This document shows positions 8,921 to 18,251 of a DNA stretch of 64,000 nucleotides, piece after piece. The position numbers were made by a program, and so were the translations under genes. The notes beneath the pieces were generated by a model. It made no database searches. It was given only the letters and a program-made list of their open reading frames with translations, and was not told where the DNA came from. Position 1 is the stretch's first letter, and each line of letters begins with the position of its first letter. Origin of the DNA: Piscirickettsiaceae bacterium (GTDB taxonomy: Bacteria > Pseudomonadota > Gammaproteobacteria > Nitrosococcales > Methylophagaceae). Location: the NCBI GenBank assembly GCA_024685975.1, contig JAIBDZ010000004.1, forward strand, positions 1 to 64,000. The letters are read 5' to 3'.

Positions 8921-10242
8921 TTCTCAAGCCTTATTTTGTCTGCCCAAAGCTGGGTTTGTTCGATAAGATGATGGCGGTTCAAAGTAGTGTGTTGTCCTGA
9001 TTGAAGTAGAGGTTTTCCCGCAACCCAAACATCAGAAACTTGATGACTATTAACAGCATAAACGAGCTGAGAAATGACATCGTAACAAGGTTGGCAATTG
9101 AGTTCATCAAAATCAATGGCAATTAAATCTGCTGATTTCCCTACTTCTATTGAACCAATGTCATTATCTAAATTTAATGCTTTGGCCGCATTGATTGTCG
9201 CCATTTCGAGTGCAATATGCGCTGGAACACTACTGGCGTCTTGTGAAACTGCTTTTGCTAATAAAGCACTTTGACGCATTTCTGCAAACATATCGACATC
9301 ATTATTGGAGGCAACACCGTCAGTACCAATACTGACATTGATATTGTGTTCAATAAACTGTGAAACAGGAGCAAAGCCACTGGCTAATTTGAGGTTTGAT
9401 TCAGGACAATGCGCTATATGGAGACCACTATCGGCACATAAGCGCATTTCATTATCGCTGACTTGAGTCATATGTACGGCGGTCAGTCTAGGAGACAAGA
9501 TATTCAAACGATGTAATCGTTCGAGTGGACGAACACTAAAAGTCTCAAGGCTTTGTTGAATTTCGCCAGCGGTTTCATGAATATGCATATGAATCGGCAC
9601 ATCCATTTCTTCAGCATTGATCGCAATCGCTGATAAGGTATCATCTGATACGGTATAAGGCGCGTGTGGCGCATAAGATGTGGTAATGCGAGTGTGTTGG
9701 CGGTAATGATCGTGTAAAAGCTGGCCTTTATGGAGATAGTCTAGGGCATCCGAGGCATAGCCAGTGGGGAAGTCGATTATCACCATGCCTAAGTTTGCTC
9801 TTATTCCCGTGCGATCAACAGCGCGTGCCGTCGCTTCTGGAAAGAAGTACATATCATTAAAACAGGTTGTGCCTGAGCGAATCATTTCTGCTATGGCTAA
9901 TTCACTTCCAGCCTCAACAAAACCATCACTTAACCAACGTTGTTCTGCGGGCCAAATATGATCATTTAACCATGTCATGAGTGGCAAATCATCAGCAAAC
10001 CCACGAAATAAAGACATAGCTGCATGAGTATGATTATTGATTAAACCTGGCATCACACAATGTTGATCATGATGACGTATTGTATTGGCTTGATAATGAT
10101 CGAAGACAGTATCAGCGGGCTGGATCGCAATGATAACCCCTTGTTGTATCACGATAGCATGATGCTCCAATACCGTATGACGAGGTATGACAGGAACAAC
10201 CCATCGCGCTGTAATTATTAAATCAACCATTTCTACCATCAT
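8917..10242 (-). CDS. mtaD: 5-methylthioadenosine/S-adenosylhomocysteine deaminase-type amidohydrolase
   Basis: TRZ/ATZ-family amidohydrolase of 441 residues. Metal-binding NHTHAAM (about residue 70), MHIHETAGE, AHCPESNLKLASG and the catalytic IGTDGVASNND motif are intact. Enzymes of this type deaminate methylthioadenosine or S-adenosylhomocysteine, recycling by-products of SAM use, which fits co-transcription with the methyltransferase ubiG. A TATAAT (10246-10251 on the minus strand) lies so close to the first ATG that the third in-frame ATG at 10230 may be the true start. Confidence 0.88.
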   Translation of the reverse strand: MMVEMVDLIITARWVVPVIPRHTVLEHHAIVIQQGVIIAIQPADTVFDHYQANTIRHHDQHCVMPGLINNHTHAAMSLFRGFADDLPLMTWLNDHIWPAEQRWLSDGFVEAGSELAIAEMIRSGTTCFNDMYFFPEATARAVDRTGIRANLGMVIIDFPTGYASDALDYLHKGQLLHDHYRQHTRITTSYAPHAPYTVSDDTLSAIAINAEEMDVPIHMHIHETAGEIQQSLETFSVRPLERLHRLNILSPRLTAVHMTQVSDNEMRLCADSGLHIAHCPESNLKLASGFAPVSQFIEHNINVSIGTDGVASNNDVDMFAEMRQSALLAKAVSQDASSVPAHIALEMATINAAKALNLDNDIGSIEVGKSADLIAIDFDELNCQPCYDVISQLVYAVNSHQVSDVWVAGKPLLQSGQHTTLNRHHLIEQTQLWADKIRLEK

Positions 10243-10381
10243 TGAATTATACCGTTATCAGCTTGTTCGCACAGGGCTTATCGAGAGAAAGTGAAAAAGA
10301 CCGGAGAGATAGATTAGAATGTTAGGTTAAATCATATAATCAATATCATTGAACAGATGAATAAAGTGGAGGACTGACAAA

Positions 10382-11056
10382 ATGAATAAAACAATATTAA
10401 TAACAGGCAGTAACCGAGGTATCGGTTTGGAATTGTGTCGTCAATTACACGAGCGTGGAGAACATGTCATTGCAACTTGTCGACATGCTTCTGATGCATT
10501 GAAGGCATTAGGCGTTGAAATTATCGAAGACGTTGAAGTGAGTGATACTGAAAGCTTAGCGACACTGTCAAAGACGTTAGGCCATAGAAAACTTGATTGG
10601 TTGATTAACAATGCCGGTATTGCGGGAGGTTTAGGGTTAAACGATATTAATGTTGAAGCCATTGAAGATTTCAAACGCATGTATGAAGTGAACAGTTTAG
10701 GACCGTTATTAACCACGCACATGTTATTAAGCCATTTTACTCAAGGATCAAAAGTGGGCATTATCACCAGCAGAATGGGATCGATGGCGGACAATGATTC
10801 TGGCGGTAGTTATGCTTATCGGATGTCCAAAGCCGCTGTCAATGCGGCTGGGAAATCATTATCGATTGATTTAAAACCGCAAGGCATTGCTGTGGGCATA
10901 CTTCACCCTGGGTATGTTCGTACCGATATGACAGGCCATAATGGCTTAATGGATACGGATGAATCAGCCAGAGGTTTGATTGCTAGAATGGATGAGCTGA
11001 CTCTAGAGAACAGCGGATCTTTTTGGCACAGTAATGGTGAATTATTACCTTGGTAA
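10382..11056 (+). CDS. Short-chain dehydrogenase/reductase (SDR)
   Basis: A 224-residue classical SDR with the cofactor-binding TGSNRGIGLE (residues 8-17), NNAG (about 77) and the catalytic YRMSK (about 147-151). It resembles the C-factor/CsgA-like SDR group, whose substrates are mostly unknown. A strong ribosome site (GGAGG) precedes ATG 10382. It is transcribed divergently from mtaD and convergently with sulP, so it is probably monocistronic. Confidence 0.85.
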   Translation: MNKTILITGSNRGIGLELCRQLHERGEHVIATCRHASDALKALGVEIIEDVEVSDTESLATLSKTLGHRKLDWLINNAGIAGGLGLNDINVEAIEDFKRMYEVNSLGPLLTTHMLLSHFTQGSKVGIITSRMGSMADNDSGGSYAYRMSKAAVNAAGKSLSIDLKPQGIAVGILHPGYVRTDMTGHNGLMDTDESARGLIARMDELTLENSGSFWHSNGELLPW

Positions 11057-11064
11057 AAAAGATA

Positions 11065-11100
11065 ATCCCATCAAGCCGGTTGGCTTGATGGGATAGTTTT
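11065..11100. terminator. Bidirectional terminator overlapping the sulP stop codon
   Basis: A near-perfect GC-containing stem, ATCCCATCAAGCC / GGCTTGATGGGAT, with a 4-base loop and a flanking A-run (left) and T-rich sequence (right). The minus-strand sulP stop codon (TCA at 11071-11073 on the plus strand) lies inside the left arm, so the last codon region of sulP is part of the terminator. Confidence 0.85.
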
Positions 11101-12801
11101 ATTCGGTTTAGCTAAGGCGTCAATCGCATCCATTGTATGGAAAAAGACGTGGCCTTTCATCAAATGCTGCTCAATATTCATTTTATTTAGCTTATCCATC
11201 ACTGGGCCTTTGACATCAGCAAGGTTTAATGTGATGCCTTGATGGTCGAGTAATTGAATAAAACTATGCAAAGCCTCGAAAGCCGTCGTATCGATATAAC
11301 TGACCGATGAACACTTAATGATGACATGTTCCAATTCGGGCATGGCATCGACATGTTTGTTGATAAAGTTAGTGATATACGAAATATTGGCAAACGTAAT
11401 ATTCTCATCGATACGAAGTAACAATAAATTGGGCCAAGTGATGACAGAATGTCGTTCAATATTTTTAAATCGTTCGGTTGTACCTTCAACTAAGCCTACG
11501 ACGGCAATATGCGGTGAGCTAGTACGGCGTAAATAAATAATAACCGTAACGATAACCCCTAACGCAATGCCTTCTTCAATACCTAAAATTAATACAGCAA
11601 GTAAAGTGATGATATGGGTAACGGCATCAGCGCGGTCATGATGGTAGGTTGTAATAATTTCACGCACTTTAATTAACGGCGCGATCGCAACCAAAATAAT
11701 AGCGGCAAGCGTTGCTTTAGGGATATGGCTAAAATAAACCGTGAGTGAGATCAGCGAGAGTCCTAATAGAACCACAGCAATGATCATGGCTAATTGGGTT
11801 CTGGCACCGGCAGAGTAATTCACCATCGTACGACTAAAACCACCGGCTACTGACATACCGCCAGAAAATGCTGTTGCAATATTAGCGGCGCCTAAAGCAA
11901 TCAATTCTTGATTGGTATCAATCTTCTCATTCCGGAAATTTGCTGTTACTAAAGCGATAGCCACACTTTCAACATAGGCAATGACAGCAATAAATAGAGC
12001 GCTAGGCAATAAGGCAATCCAATGGTCAAAACCTGAAAATAAAAAAGAAAACTCGAAGTGGGGTAGACCACTTGGAATTGCGCCAACAATAGCGACATGA
12101 TGTTGATCTGATAAATGAAAACTGGTGACGAGTATCGTACCTAAAATAACCGATAACAGCGGCGCCGTTTTACTGATACCCGTGATAATCGTTTCAGGCC
12201 AGCCCCATCCTTTTAGTAAATAGGTTAACGGCTTAGACATGACGAGAATTAGCACTAAACTAATCACACCGATAAACAAAGCATATAAGTTTAAATGACT
12301 GATATGGCAGATTAAATCAGGGCCACATCCTTTATCGACACCAATCAAATGCGGTAGCTGACTAAAGATAATCAAGATAGCGGCGCCACTGGTAAAACCA
12401 GATAAAACTGGATGGCTAATAAATTTAACTAAGCCGCCCATATGAAAGGCAGACATTAGTAACAAAATTATTCCGCCTTCAAACGCAAGAATAATGGCAT
12501 GTTCTGTCGGTGAGCCAAAAGCGGTCAGTTCGGGGGCCGATAAGGCACTGGCTATCATAATGGCCGCAATAGAAACAGGCCCAACCGATAAGGTACGACT
12601 TGTGCCTAAAAGAGCATAAATAAAAGGAGGAAGAACGCTCGCATAGAGTCCTACTTGAGCTGGGAGACCAGCTAAGATGGCGTAAGCTATCCCTTGTGGG
12701 ACAAATAATATAGCAGTAATAATACCGGCAAATACATCACTCCCCAACATGTTTTTTGGGTAATGTCTAAGCCACTGCAAAATCGGAAAATAATGACGCA
12801 T
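11071..12801 (-). CDS. SulP-family anion transporter with STAS domain
   Basis: A 576-residue inner-membrane SLC26/SulP transporter. The SulP signature region AIAYAILAGLPAQVGLYAS-type sequence (about residues 38-58) is followed by multiple membrane segments, and a cytoplasmic STAS domain occupies roughly 440-555 (HVIIKCSSVSYIDTTAFEAL). Known substrates of the family include sulfate, bicarbonate and dicarboxylates. The substrate is not decidable here; neighbouring cysB and a persulfide dioxygenase make sulfate plausible, while bicarbonate is the main alternative. ATG 12801 is preferred over the TTG at 12807. Confidence 0.85.
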   Translation of the reverse strand: MRHYFPILQWLRHYPKNMLGSDVFAGIITAILFVPQGIAYAILAGLPAQVGLYASVLPPFIYALLGTSRTLSVGPVSIAAIMIASALSAPELTAFGSPTEHAIILAFEGGIILLLMSAFHMGGLVKFISHPVLSGFTSGAAILIIFSQLPHLIGVDKGCGPDLICHISHLNLYALFIGVISLVLILVMSKPLTYLLKGWGWPETIITGISKTAPLLSVILGTILVTSFHLSDQHHVAIVGAIPSGLPHFEFSFLFSGFDHWIALLPSALFIAVIAYVESVAIALVTANFRNEKIDTNQELIALGAANIATAFSGGMSVAGGFSRTMVNYSAGARTQLAMIIAVVLLGLSLISLTVYFSHIPKATLAAIILVAIAPLIKVREIITTYHHDRADAVTHIITLLAVLILGIEEGIALGVIVTVIIYLRRTSSPHIAVVGLVEGTTERFKNIERHSVITWPNLLLLRIDENITFANISYITNFINKHVDAMPELEHVIIKCSSVSYIDTTAFEALHSFIQLLDHQGITLNLADVKGPVMDKLNKMNIEQHLMKGHVFFHTMDAIDALAKPNKTIPSSQPA

Positions 12802-12985
12802 AATCAAATGCCAAATGCAGTGTATGAGTATTGAAATGAGAAGAGTCGGGTATAACCGCGTGTTATAAAGCGTAAAATCATCTTATCTTTTTACCACGTC
12901 TTTATCAAAAGACCAAGAAAACGGTCATTTTTTCGATATGAAAGTAGCCTATTATAGGCTTGTTAGGTATGGGTGAAACGAATAA

Positions 12986-13014
12986 TTCCGCCTCTAAACA
13001 TATCAGAGGCGGAA
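12986..13014. terminator. Hairpin downstream of the persulfide dioxygenase gene
   Basis: A perfect 10-bp stem, TTCCGCCTCT / AGAGGCGGAA, with a 9-base loop, 11 bases past the stop of the minus-strand gene. It lacks a strong T-run, so it may be a weak terminator or an mRNA 3' stabiliser. The rest of the 12808-12985 gap shows no gene. Confidence 0.6.
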
Positions 13015-13024
13015 CATATTAGTA

Positions 13025-13723
13025 TTATCCTTGTTGGCTTTCAAGCCCACAATAGCGATTAGCCGGTACAGCTAAATCAATCAACTTAGGATAAGGTAAA
13101 TTTAAGTTACCCATAATGTCGATAAATTCCGCTTTACTTTTGTTGGCGAGTCTTGGGTTACCAAGGCGCTCTTGGGCAATACTGCTAACATAGTGTCCTT
13201 TATAATCATGGCCAGGATAGACAAGTGTTTCGTCAGGTAAGGTAAAGAGCCGTTGAGTGATGCTGTCATATTGCTGACCGGCATCGCCGCCTTGAAAGTC
13301 AGTACGACCACAACCGCCAATTAATAATGTATCACCAGTAAAAACGCGATCACGCCACAAGAAACACATGCTACCTGCGGTATGACCAGGAGTGCTAATG
13401 GCTGTCACACTTTCATCTTCAGATAGAGTGAAAACTTCGCCATCTTGAATATGAATATCTGGATTTTCAGCGCCACATTGTGCACTAACGCCAATCTCAC
13501 AACCCAGTTTTTCTTTCAACTGACCCGTTGCAGTGATGTGATCAGCATGAACATGTGTATCTAAAGCATATTTCAACGTCAAATCAAGACTTGCTAATAG
13601 CGCAATATAATCATCGACATCAGTATTTACCGGGTCAATCAACAGTGCATTGCGCGTCTTAGTGCAAGCAATAAGATAAGTATAGGTTGAACTGTCAGTA
13701 TGAAAAAGTTGTTTAAATAGCAT
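13025..13723 (-). CDS. Persulfide dioxygenase (ETHE1-type metallo-beta-lactamase fold)
   Basis: A 232-residue protein of the ETHE1/SDO group. These enzymes oxidise glutathione persulfide to sulfite in the cytoplasm using mononuclear iron. Seen here: THVHADH (about residue 57), PGHTAGS (about 113), GDTLLIGGCGRTDFQGGD and PGHDYKG, which together are diagnostic for ETHE1-like enzymes rather than for glyoxalase II. AGGAG precedes the ATG. It lies downstream of the SCO-peroxidase fusion gene, 51 bases away, on the same strand and may be co-transcribed with it. Confidence 0.88.
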   Translation of the reverse strand: MLFKQLFHTDSSTYTYLIACTKTRNALLIDPVNTDVDDYIALLASLDLTLKYALDTHVHADHITATGQLKEKLGCEIGVSAQCGAENPDIHIQDGEVFTLSEDESVTAISTPGHTAGSMCFLWRDRVFTGDTLLIGGCGRTDFQGGDAGQQYDSITQRLFTLPDETLVYPGHDYKGHYVSSIAQERLGNPRLANKSKAEFIDIMGNLNLPYPKLIDLAVPANRYCGLESQQG

Positions 13724-13774
13724 AATGGACTCCTAAATTTAATCTATTGCCTGCACTAAAAACGTCACGTTCAA

Positions 13775-15838
13775 TCAACGGTAATCGTGATTGGTATCAC
13801 CAACAGGTGTGGCAAAGGCATCGGAAATCACTTCCTCAATATTATCACCTGTTAGCGTCTGTAAGAATGCAATGATATCAGCAGATTCGTCTTCCGTTAA
13901 TCCTAAAGGTTTAATTAAAGGAGATTGCGTGACATTAGCGAAACCACTTTCATTCTCTGGGTAACCGCCACGGTTATAATAGGCGATAACAGATTCTAAA
14001 TCTATCATTGAACCGTTATGCATATAAGGTGCGGTTAAAGCGATATTACGCAATGATGATGTACGATATTTCCAACGATCATCAGGGTTTTGTGTCACTT
14101 CATAATAACCGATGTCACCTTTTTTCTGAGAGTATTCGTTAATCATCGACGTTTTAACATCAATGTAAATACCCGGTGCCACTAAAGTACGTTTGGTTTT
14201 AGGATCTTTACCCATCGCAATCTTGAAGCCAAGCCCCGTATTATGGAGTTTGTTATCTGTGAATAATGCTGTTTTCTCATCAATGGTGTGACAAGCAACA
14301 CAGTTAGCTTTACCTGTGAATAATTCATAACCACGTTTAGCATTTTCAGAAATTGCATCTTCTTCTTTACCAAAATACCAACGGTCAAAAGGTGAGTTCC
14401 CAGAGACTAAGACACGTTCATAGCTTGAGATAGCTTGAGCTATAGTCATAATGTCTGCATCTCTACCATCGAATGCTTCTTCAAATAAACCATCATAATC
14501 TTTCAATGCACGCACTTTATCGATAACTTGACCGATCGATGTCATGCCCATTTTATCGTGACCGATTAAAGGTTCCCATACTTGGCGTTCAAGTAATGAT
14601 TCTCGGCCATCTAAGAATAAGCGTTTTAAATAAGCAACGTTATACAGTGTTGGCGCGTTACGACGGTTAGTACGACCTTCGATACCGACGGCTTTTTCCA
14701 TCTCATTGCTTGTAAAGCCTTGTTCAGCAATGTGACACATGGCACATGAGAATGTGTCATTTAAAGAAAGACGACGATCAAAGAAGAGTTTTTTACCTAA
14801 CTCGATTTTAGCTTCGGTTACAGGATTATTTTCTGGAACCGGAATCTTAGGCAAACCAAGAGGTGGATTATCGATGACGCGAATAAGGTCTGATTTCTGA
14901 CCTTGGCGTGCAGTAATCGCACGTGAGTCAGTTTTATAGTCAGATGAATGATAGCCAGCTTTACTATCACTGGCACCCGTACGAACACCGGTCATTGTTA
15001 CTTCGTGTTCTACATATTCCACGCCTTCTTCTGGTTCAAGGGTGCCATCTTCAATCATTAATGTTTGCACATCATTTAACAAAATATCTGGGTGTAAGAA
15101 AGCAACACTATAGATATTTCTTATTTTGAGATTAGGGTCAATGAGATATACGCGCAAGATATGAGAGAAGTTCTCAGATTGCGAGCCGTCTTCATTCATT
15201 TGATTTTGAATGGTTTGGTTATAGTCACTCAAAATAGGCATTAACTTTTCAACTGATTCTGCAGTTAAATACGTTAATGGAATTTCTTTGGGTTTCATTT
15301 GAGACATGTCATGGCCTTCGTGCCCAGACATATCGTGTCCTTCATGACCAGACATATCATGGCCTTCATGTTGGCTATGGTCTTCACCTGCAATATTTCT
15401 TAATACTTCAGGTGTGTCATTTTTTGGATCAAAACTCATACTGATTAATTGCAACTTATCTGCAACTTCAGGAATTTTGGCGCCTTCAGATTGAATACGG
15501 TTGAAGACGAGATGAGATAATGGGCAACCATTCACATCTGTACAACGGGTATAAATAAAACTTAAAAAAGTATATTTACCTTTAAATAGATCATGGTAAT
15601 TCACTTTCTCACCGTACATATTCAGCACAGTTGCATCTTTGGCATCACCAAAAGCAGGTAACTTATAACTGCCAGGTTTTGGTGCTGGGTAATCCAACTC
15701 ACCATAACCTGGCGCTAAGAGTTCTACTTGTTGTGCCCGTTCTGAGGCCGGAATATCTTTATCTACTTCGGCGTGACTGATGCTAGTGGATAAGCCCATT
15801 AGCAGCAATGCGCGTAATGTCAAACCTCGATATGTCAT
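13775..15838 (-). CDS. SCO1/SenC - diheme cytochrome c peroxidase fusion protein
   Basis: A large exported protein (about 687 residues) joining two modules. After a signal peptide comes a SCO1/SenC thioredoxin-fold domain (about residues 45-270) with the copper-site region FIYTRCTDVNGCP, in which the two cysteines are separated by five residues. Three tandem His-rich units (GHEGHDMS) are inserted near residues 160-180. The C-terminal half (about 320-665) is a MauG/cytochrome c peroxidase domain with two haem c sites, CAMCH (about 363) and CVACH (about 513). Predicted role: periplasmic metal and redox handling. ATG 15838 is chosen because AGGAG lies 10 bases before it; a TTG at 15847 is the alternative. 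The exact substrate is unknown. Confidence 0.85.
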   Translation of the reverse strand: MTYRGLTLRALLLMGLSTSISHAEVDKDIPASERAQQVELLAPGYGELDYPAPKPGSYKLPAFGDAKDATVLNMYGEKVNYHDLFKGKYTFLSFIYTRCTDVNGCPLSHLVFNRIQSEGAKIPEVADKLQLISMSFDPKNDTPEVLRNIAGEDHSQHEGHDMSGHEGHDMSGHEGHDMSQMKPKEIPLTYLTAESVEKLMPILSDYNQTIQNQMNEDGSQSENFSHILRVYLIDPNLKIRNIYSVAFLHPDILLNDVQTLMIEDGTLEPEEGVEYVEHEVTMTGVRTGASDSKAGYHSSDYKTDSRAITARQGQKSDLIRVIDNPPLGLPKIPVPENNPVTEAKIELGKKLFFDRRLSLNDTFSCAMCHIAEQGFTSNEMEKAVGIEGRTNRRNAPTLYNVAYLKRLFLDGRESLLERQVWEPLIGHDKMGMTSIGQVIDKVRALKDYDGLFEEAFDGRDADIMTIAQAISSYERVLVSGNSPFDRWYFGKEEDAISENAKRGYELFTGKANCVACHTIDEKTALFTDNKLHNTGLGFKIAMGKDPKTKRTLVAPGIYIDVKTSMINEYSQKKGDIGYYEVTQNPDDRWKYRTSSLRNIALTAPYMHNGSMIDLESVIAYYNRGGYPENESGFANVTQSPLIKPLGLTEDESADIIAFLQTLTGDNIEEVISDAFATPVGDTNHDYR
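15306..15377 (-). repeat. Three tandem 24-bp units encoding GHEGHDMS
   Basis: Within the SCO-peroxidase gene, three imperfect 24-base units encode a histidine/methionine-rich metal-binding stretch. The synonymous differences between units show that they are not a very recent slippage product. Confidence 0.8.
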
Positions 15839-16095
15839 TTTATACAAACTCCTAACTTTTCATTAACCTGATGATTCTGACCAAGCATAATAACATTATT
15901 TTAATGTAATACTTTGTTTTTGTACTGATTGGTCAGCTCGTCTACTATCTTATGACAAAAAGATTAAAGAGAAGTGCCTTAAAAAAGTAAAAAATGATTT
16001 TTTGCGGCGGCACCTCAGGGCGAAGAACGCGATGATGCAGCTTAATAGCTTATAGAGTTAAGCAATATGGATGGGGTATGGGAGTAGAAAGCGAC

Positions 16096-17016
16096 TTATA
16101 AAGGTTGCTTACGATCAATGGTGTCTCTTGTTAAATGAGGCGCAATACATTGGATGAATGCATAGCTATAACTTCTTAAGTAACTGTCTTGTCGATAACC
16201 TAAATAGGTCGTGCTTTGCTCGAACAAATGACTGGCATCAATGACGCGCAGAGGTTTGTCTTTTTCTTCATTAAACGCCATTGAAGCAATGATTCCTATG
16301 CCCAATCCCATTTCGACATAGGTTTTGATGACATCAGTATCCGTTGCAGTGAAAATAATATTGGGAATTAACCCTTTTTCAGCAAAGGCTTTGTCTTGCA
16401 CCATTCGCCCTGTAATGTCACGACTATATGTCACGATAGGGTATTCGCAAATGGTTTCTAAAGTTAAGTTGTCGACAGACAACAGAGGATGTCCTTCTGG
16501 CACAATAACGGAGCGATTCCACTCGTAACAGGGTAAGACAGTTAAACTTTTTGATTCAGGTATGCCTTCGGTTGCAATAGCGAGGTCTAATTCACCGGAT
16601 TCAGCCATCTTGGTGATTTCCCCAGGTGTACCTTGCACCATATGGAGATGAATATTGGGGTAAAGCTTGATAAAAGTCGCAATCACTGGCGGCAAAGCAT
16701 AGCGCGCTTGGGTATGTGTTGTGCCAATGGTTAAACTACCGGTATGTTCATCTCGGTTATCGGCGGCTAATTTATGAATATTATCAACATCAAGCAAGAC
16801 CCGATTCGCCATGGCTAATACAGATTTCCCTACATCGGTTAAACCTGTCAGCCTTTTACCGTGGCGTTCAAATATTTTTAAGCCAAGCTCTTCTTCGAGC
16901 AATTGAACTTGATTACTCACGCCGGGTTGTGATGTATTAATGGCGAGCGCAGCTGCAGACACACTAAAATTGTGCCGTGCTATTTCTTGAACATAGACTA
17001 ATTGGCGTAGCTGCAT
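16096..17016 (-). CDS. cysB: LysR-family transcriptional regulator CysB
   Basis: A 306-residue LysR regulator with the characteristic CysB N-terminus MQLRQLVYVQEIARHNFSVS and helix-turn-helix NTSQPGVSNQVQLLEEELGL. The effector domain has the family segment TTHTQARYALPPVI. CysB activates sulfate assimilation genes in response to N-acetylserine. ATG 17016 is used because it matches the family start; an ATG at 17028 is in frame. No cys biosynthetic genes adjoin it here, but sulP lies a few kilobases away. Confidence 0.9.
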   Translation of the reverse strand: MQLRQLVYVQEIARHNFSVSAAALAINTSQPGVSNQVQLLEEELGLKIFERHGKRLTGLTDVGKSVLAMANRVLLDVDNIHKLAADNRDEHTGSLTIGTTHTQARYALPPVIATFIKLYPNIHLHMVQGTPGEITKMAESGELDLAIATEGIPESKSLTVLPCYEWNRSVIVPEGHPLLSVDNLTLETICEYPIVTYSRDITGRMVQDKAFAEKGLIPNIIFTATDTDVIKTYVEMGLGIGIIASMAFNEEKDKPLRVIDASHLFEQSTTYLGYRQDSYLRSYSYAFIQCIAPHLTRDTIDRKQPL

Positions 17017-17089
17017 ATAAGTTACCAAACCTAAAAATTTAATTCTATAGCACTAAAATAGATATTTCTATTAGTAGAAACTATAGTCT

Positions 17090-17605
17090 TTATACAGAAA
17101 ATACGCTAAAAGCTTGTTTCCAAATAGCTAATTTGTTGCTAAAAGATAATGAGGCATGGGCGGGACTAGTTGATGGTAGCTGGGTTTTTGTGACGTGTGC
17201 GAAGTCAGAATATTCCGGCATACGTTTAAATAATGTCGCTGCCTTACCGCCATTAAAGACAATATATTGAATTGTCGGAAAGCGCTGCAATAAGCCTAAA
17301 ATATCGTTATAAACAATGGAGTCTGTTTGAATTGCGCTATCTAAGCTGCCTTGGCGCTGGCAAGCTTGTAAAACATCCCAGACGGCAATGCCATTTTGTT
17401 GTAATTGTTGGCAACGCTCAAGATAATCTAAGGCAAGGTCAAACTGATAAATGTCAGCCATAATAGGCCAAAAAGCATTACGAGGATGCGCATAATATTG
17501 TTGTGAATACAATGACTTTACGCTTGGCATGGAGCCCAATACAAGACAGCGCGGCCGAGAACCAATGATAGCGGGGAACCCAGTCAAGCTTGGTGTCTCA
17601 ATCAT
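17090..17605 (-). CDS. DNA-deoxyinosine (hypoxanthine) glycosylase, uracil-DNA glycosylase superfamily
   Basis: A 171-residue base-excision repair enzyme of the UDG superfamily. The first motif region (LVLGSMPSVKSL...YYAHPRNAFWPI) and the later LPSTSPAHA motif are typical of the bacterial hypoxanthine-DNA glycosylase group. It would remove deaminated adenine (or uracil) from DNA. The frame is open upstream to 17641, but ATG 17605, two bases after the stop of the preceding gene, gives the family N-terminus. It is probably co-transcribed with that gene. Confidence 0.8.
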   Translation of the reverse strand: MIETPSLTGFPAIIGSRPRCLVLGSMPSVKSLYSQQYYAHPRNAFWPIMADIYQFDLALDYLERCQQLQQNGIAVWDVLQACQRQGSLDSAIQTDSIVYNDILGLLQRFPTIQYIVFNGGKAATLFKRMPEYSDFAHVTKTQLPSTSPAHASLSFSNKLAIWKQAFSVFSV

Positions 17606-17607
17606 GA

Positions 17608-18057
17608 TTATTGATATCGTTTTCCATGATGTTCTATCCAACCATCGACATGGCGGCCAGCGGGATCATGATGGGTCCAGTGAAGGATGCCGCCTTTTGC
17701 GTTCCATTCGTATTCACCATATAACGTTAAATCGTCACCTTGTGACAATGTCGATATTCGAGGGGCAAGATCGATATTATGAGCAACAAGTAATGTCAGT
17801 CCTGATGCGGTCTGCAAAATGAATTTTTGATGGCGATGGCCAGTGTTATCATCAGCGAGTAATTTTATAACAGTGCCTGATACATGCACTTGAACATCAC
17901 TTAATTGCTGAGAAAAAGCACTATCAACACCATTGGTATCGACTGTTGAAGGTATAGTCTGAGCTTGTTCTGGCTCAAAATGGCTGGCGAAATAACCAAC
18001 AATAATAAAAGCGATCAATAACAGAAAGCGCTGTTGTTGCCGACTGAGCTTCATCAT
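17608..18057 (-). CDS. DUF3465-family small exported or membrane-anchored protein
   Basis: A 149-residue protein with an N-terminal hydrophobic segment (FLLLIAFIIVGYFASHF, about residues 10-26) serving as anchor or signal. It is followed by a domain matching the DUF3465 pattern: VHVSGTVIKLLADDNTGHRHQKF, then LYGEYEWNAKGGILHWTHHDP...GWIEHHGKRYQ. The repeated histidines and the resemblance to OB-like folds are visible, but the function is unknown. It is the first gene of a probable two-gene unit with the deoxyinosine glycosylase. Confidence 0.75.
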   Translation of the reverse strand: MMKLSRQQQRFLLLIAFIIVGYFASHFEPEQAQTIPSTVDTNGVDSAFSQQLSDVQVHVSGTVIKLLADDNTGHRHQKFILQTASGLTLLVAHNIDLAPRISTLSQGDDLTLYGEYEWNAKGGILHWTHHDPAGRHVDGWIEHHGKRYQ

Positions 18058-18150
18058 ATTGATTTCACCGCTTTGTTAGAAAATAAACATTAGATTTTGC
18101 TATTTTTGTTGAGTAAAAATCAAGTAATGCCAATTAGATCACTAAATAAA

Positions 18151-18180
18151 GTGCCATAACAATCAGAGCGGTAATATAAT
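18151..18180 (+). promoter_or_regulatory. Candidate apaH promoter
   Basis: A consensus -10 TATAAT at 18175-18180, with a weak -35 (GTGCCA or TGCCAT near 18151-18157), about 70 bases upstream of apaH. The remaining part of the 18058-18251 gap shows no gene. Confidence 0.4.
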
Positions 18181-18251
18181 GTCACCTGAAAGTAAGACGA
18201 TAAAATAATGATAAGGATGGCGAGAGAATGAATAGAGTTGTGGAGGGATAA

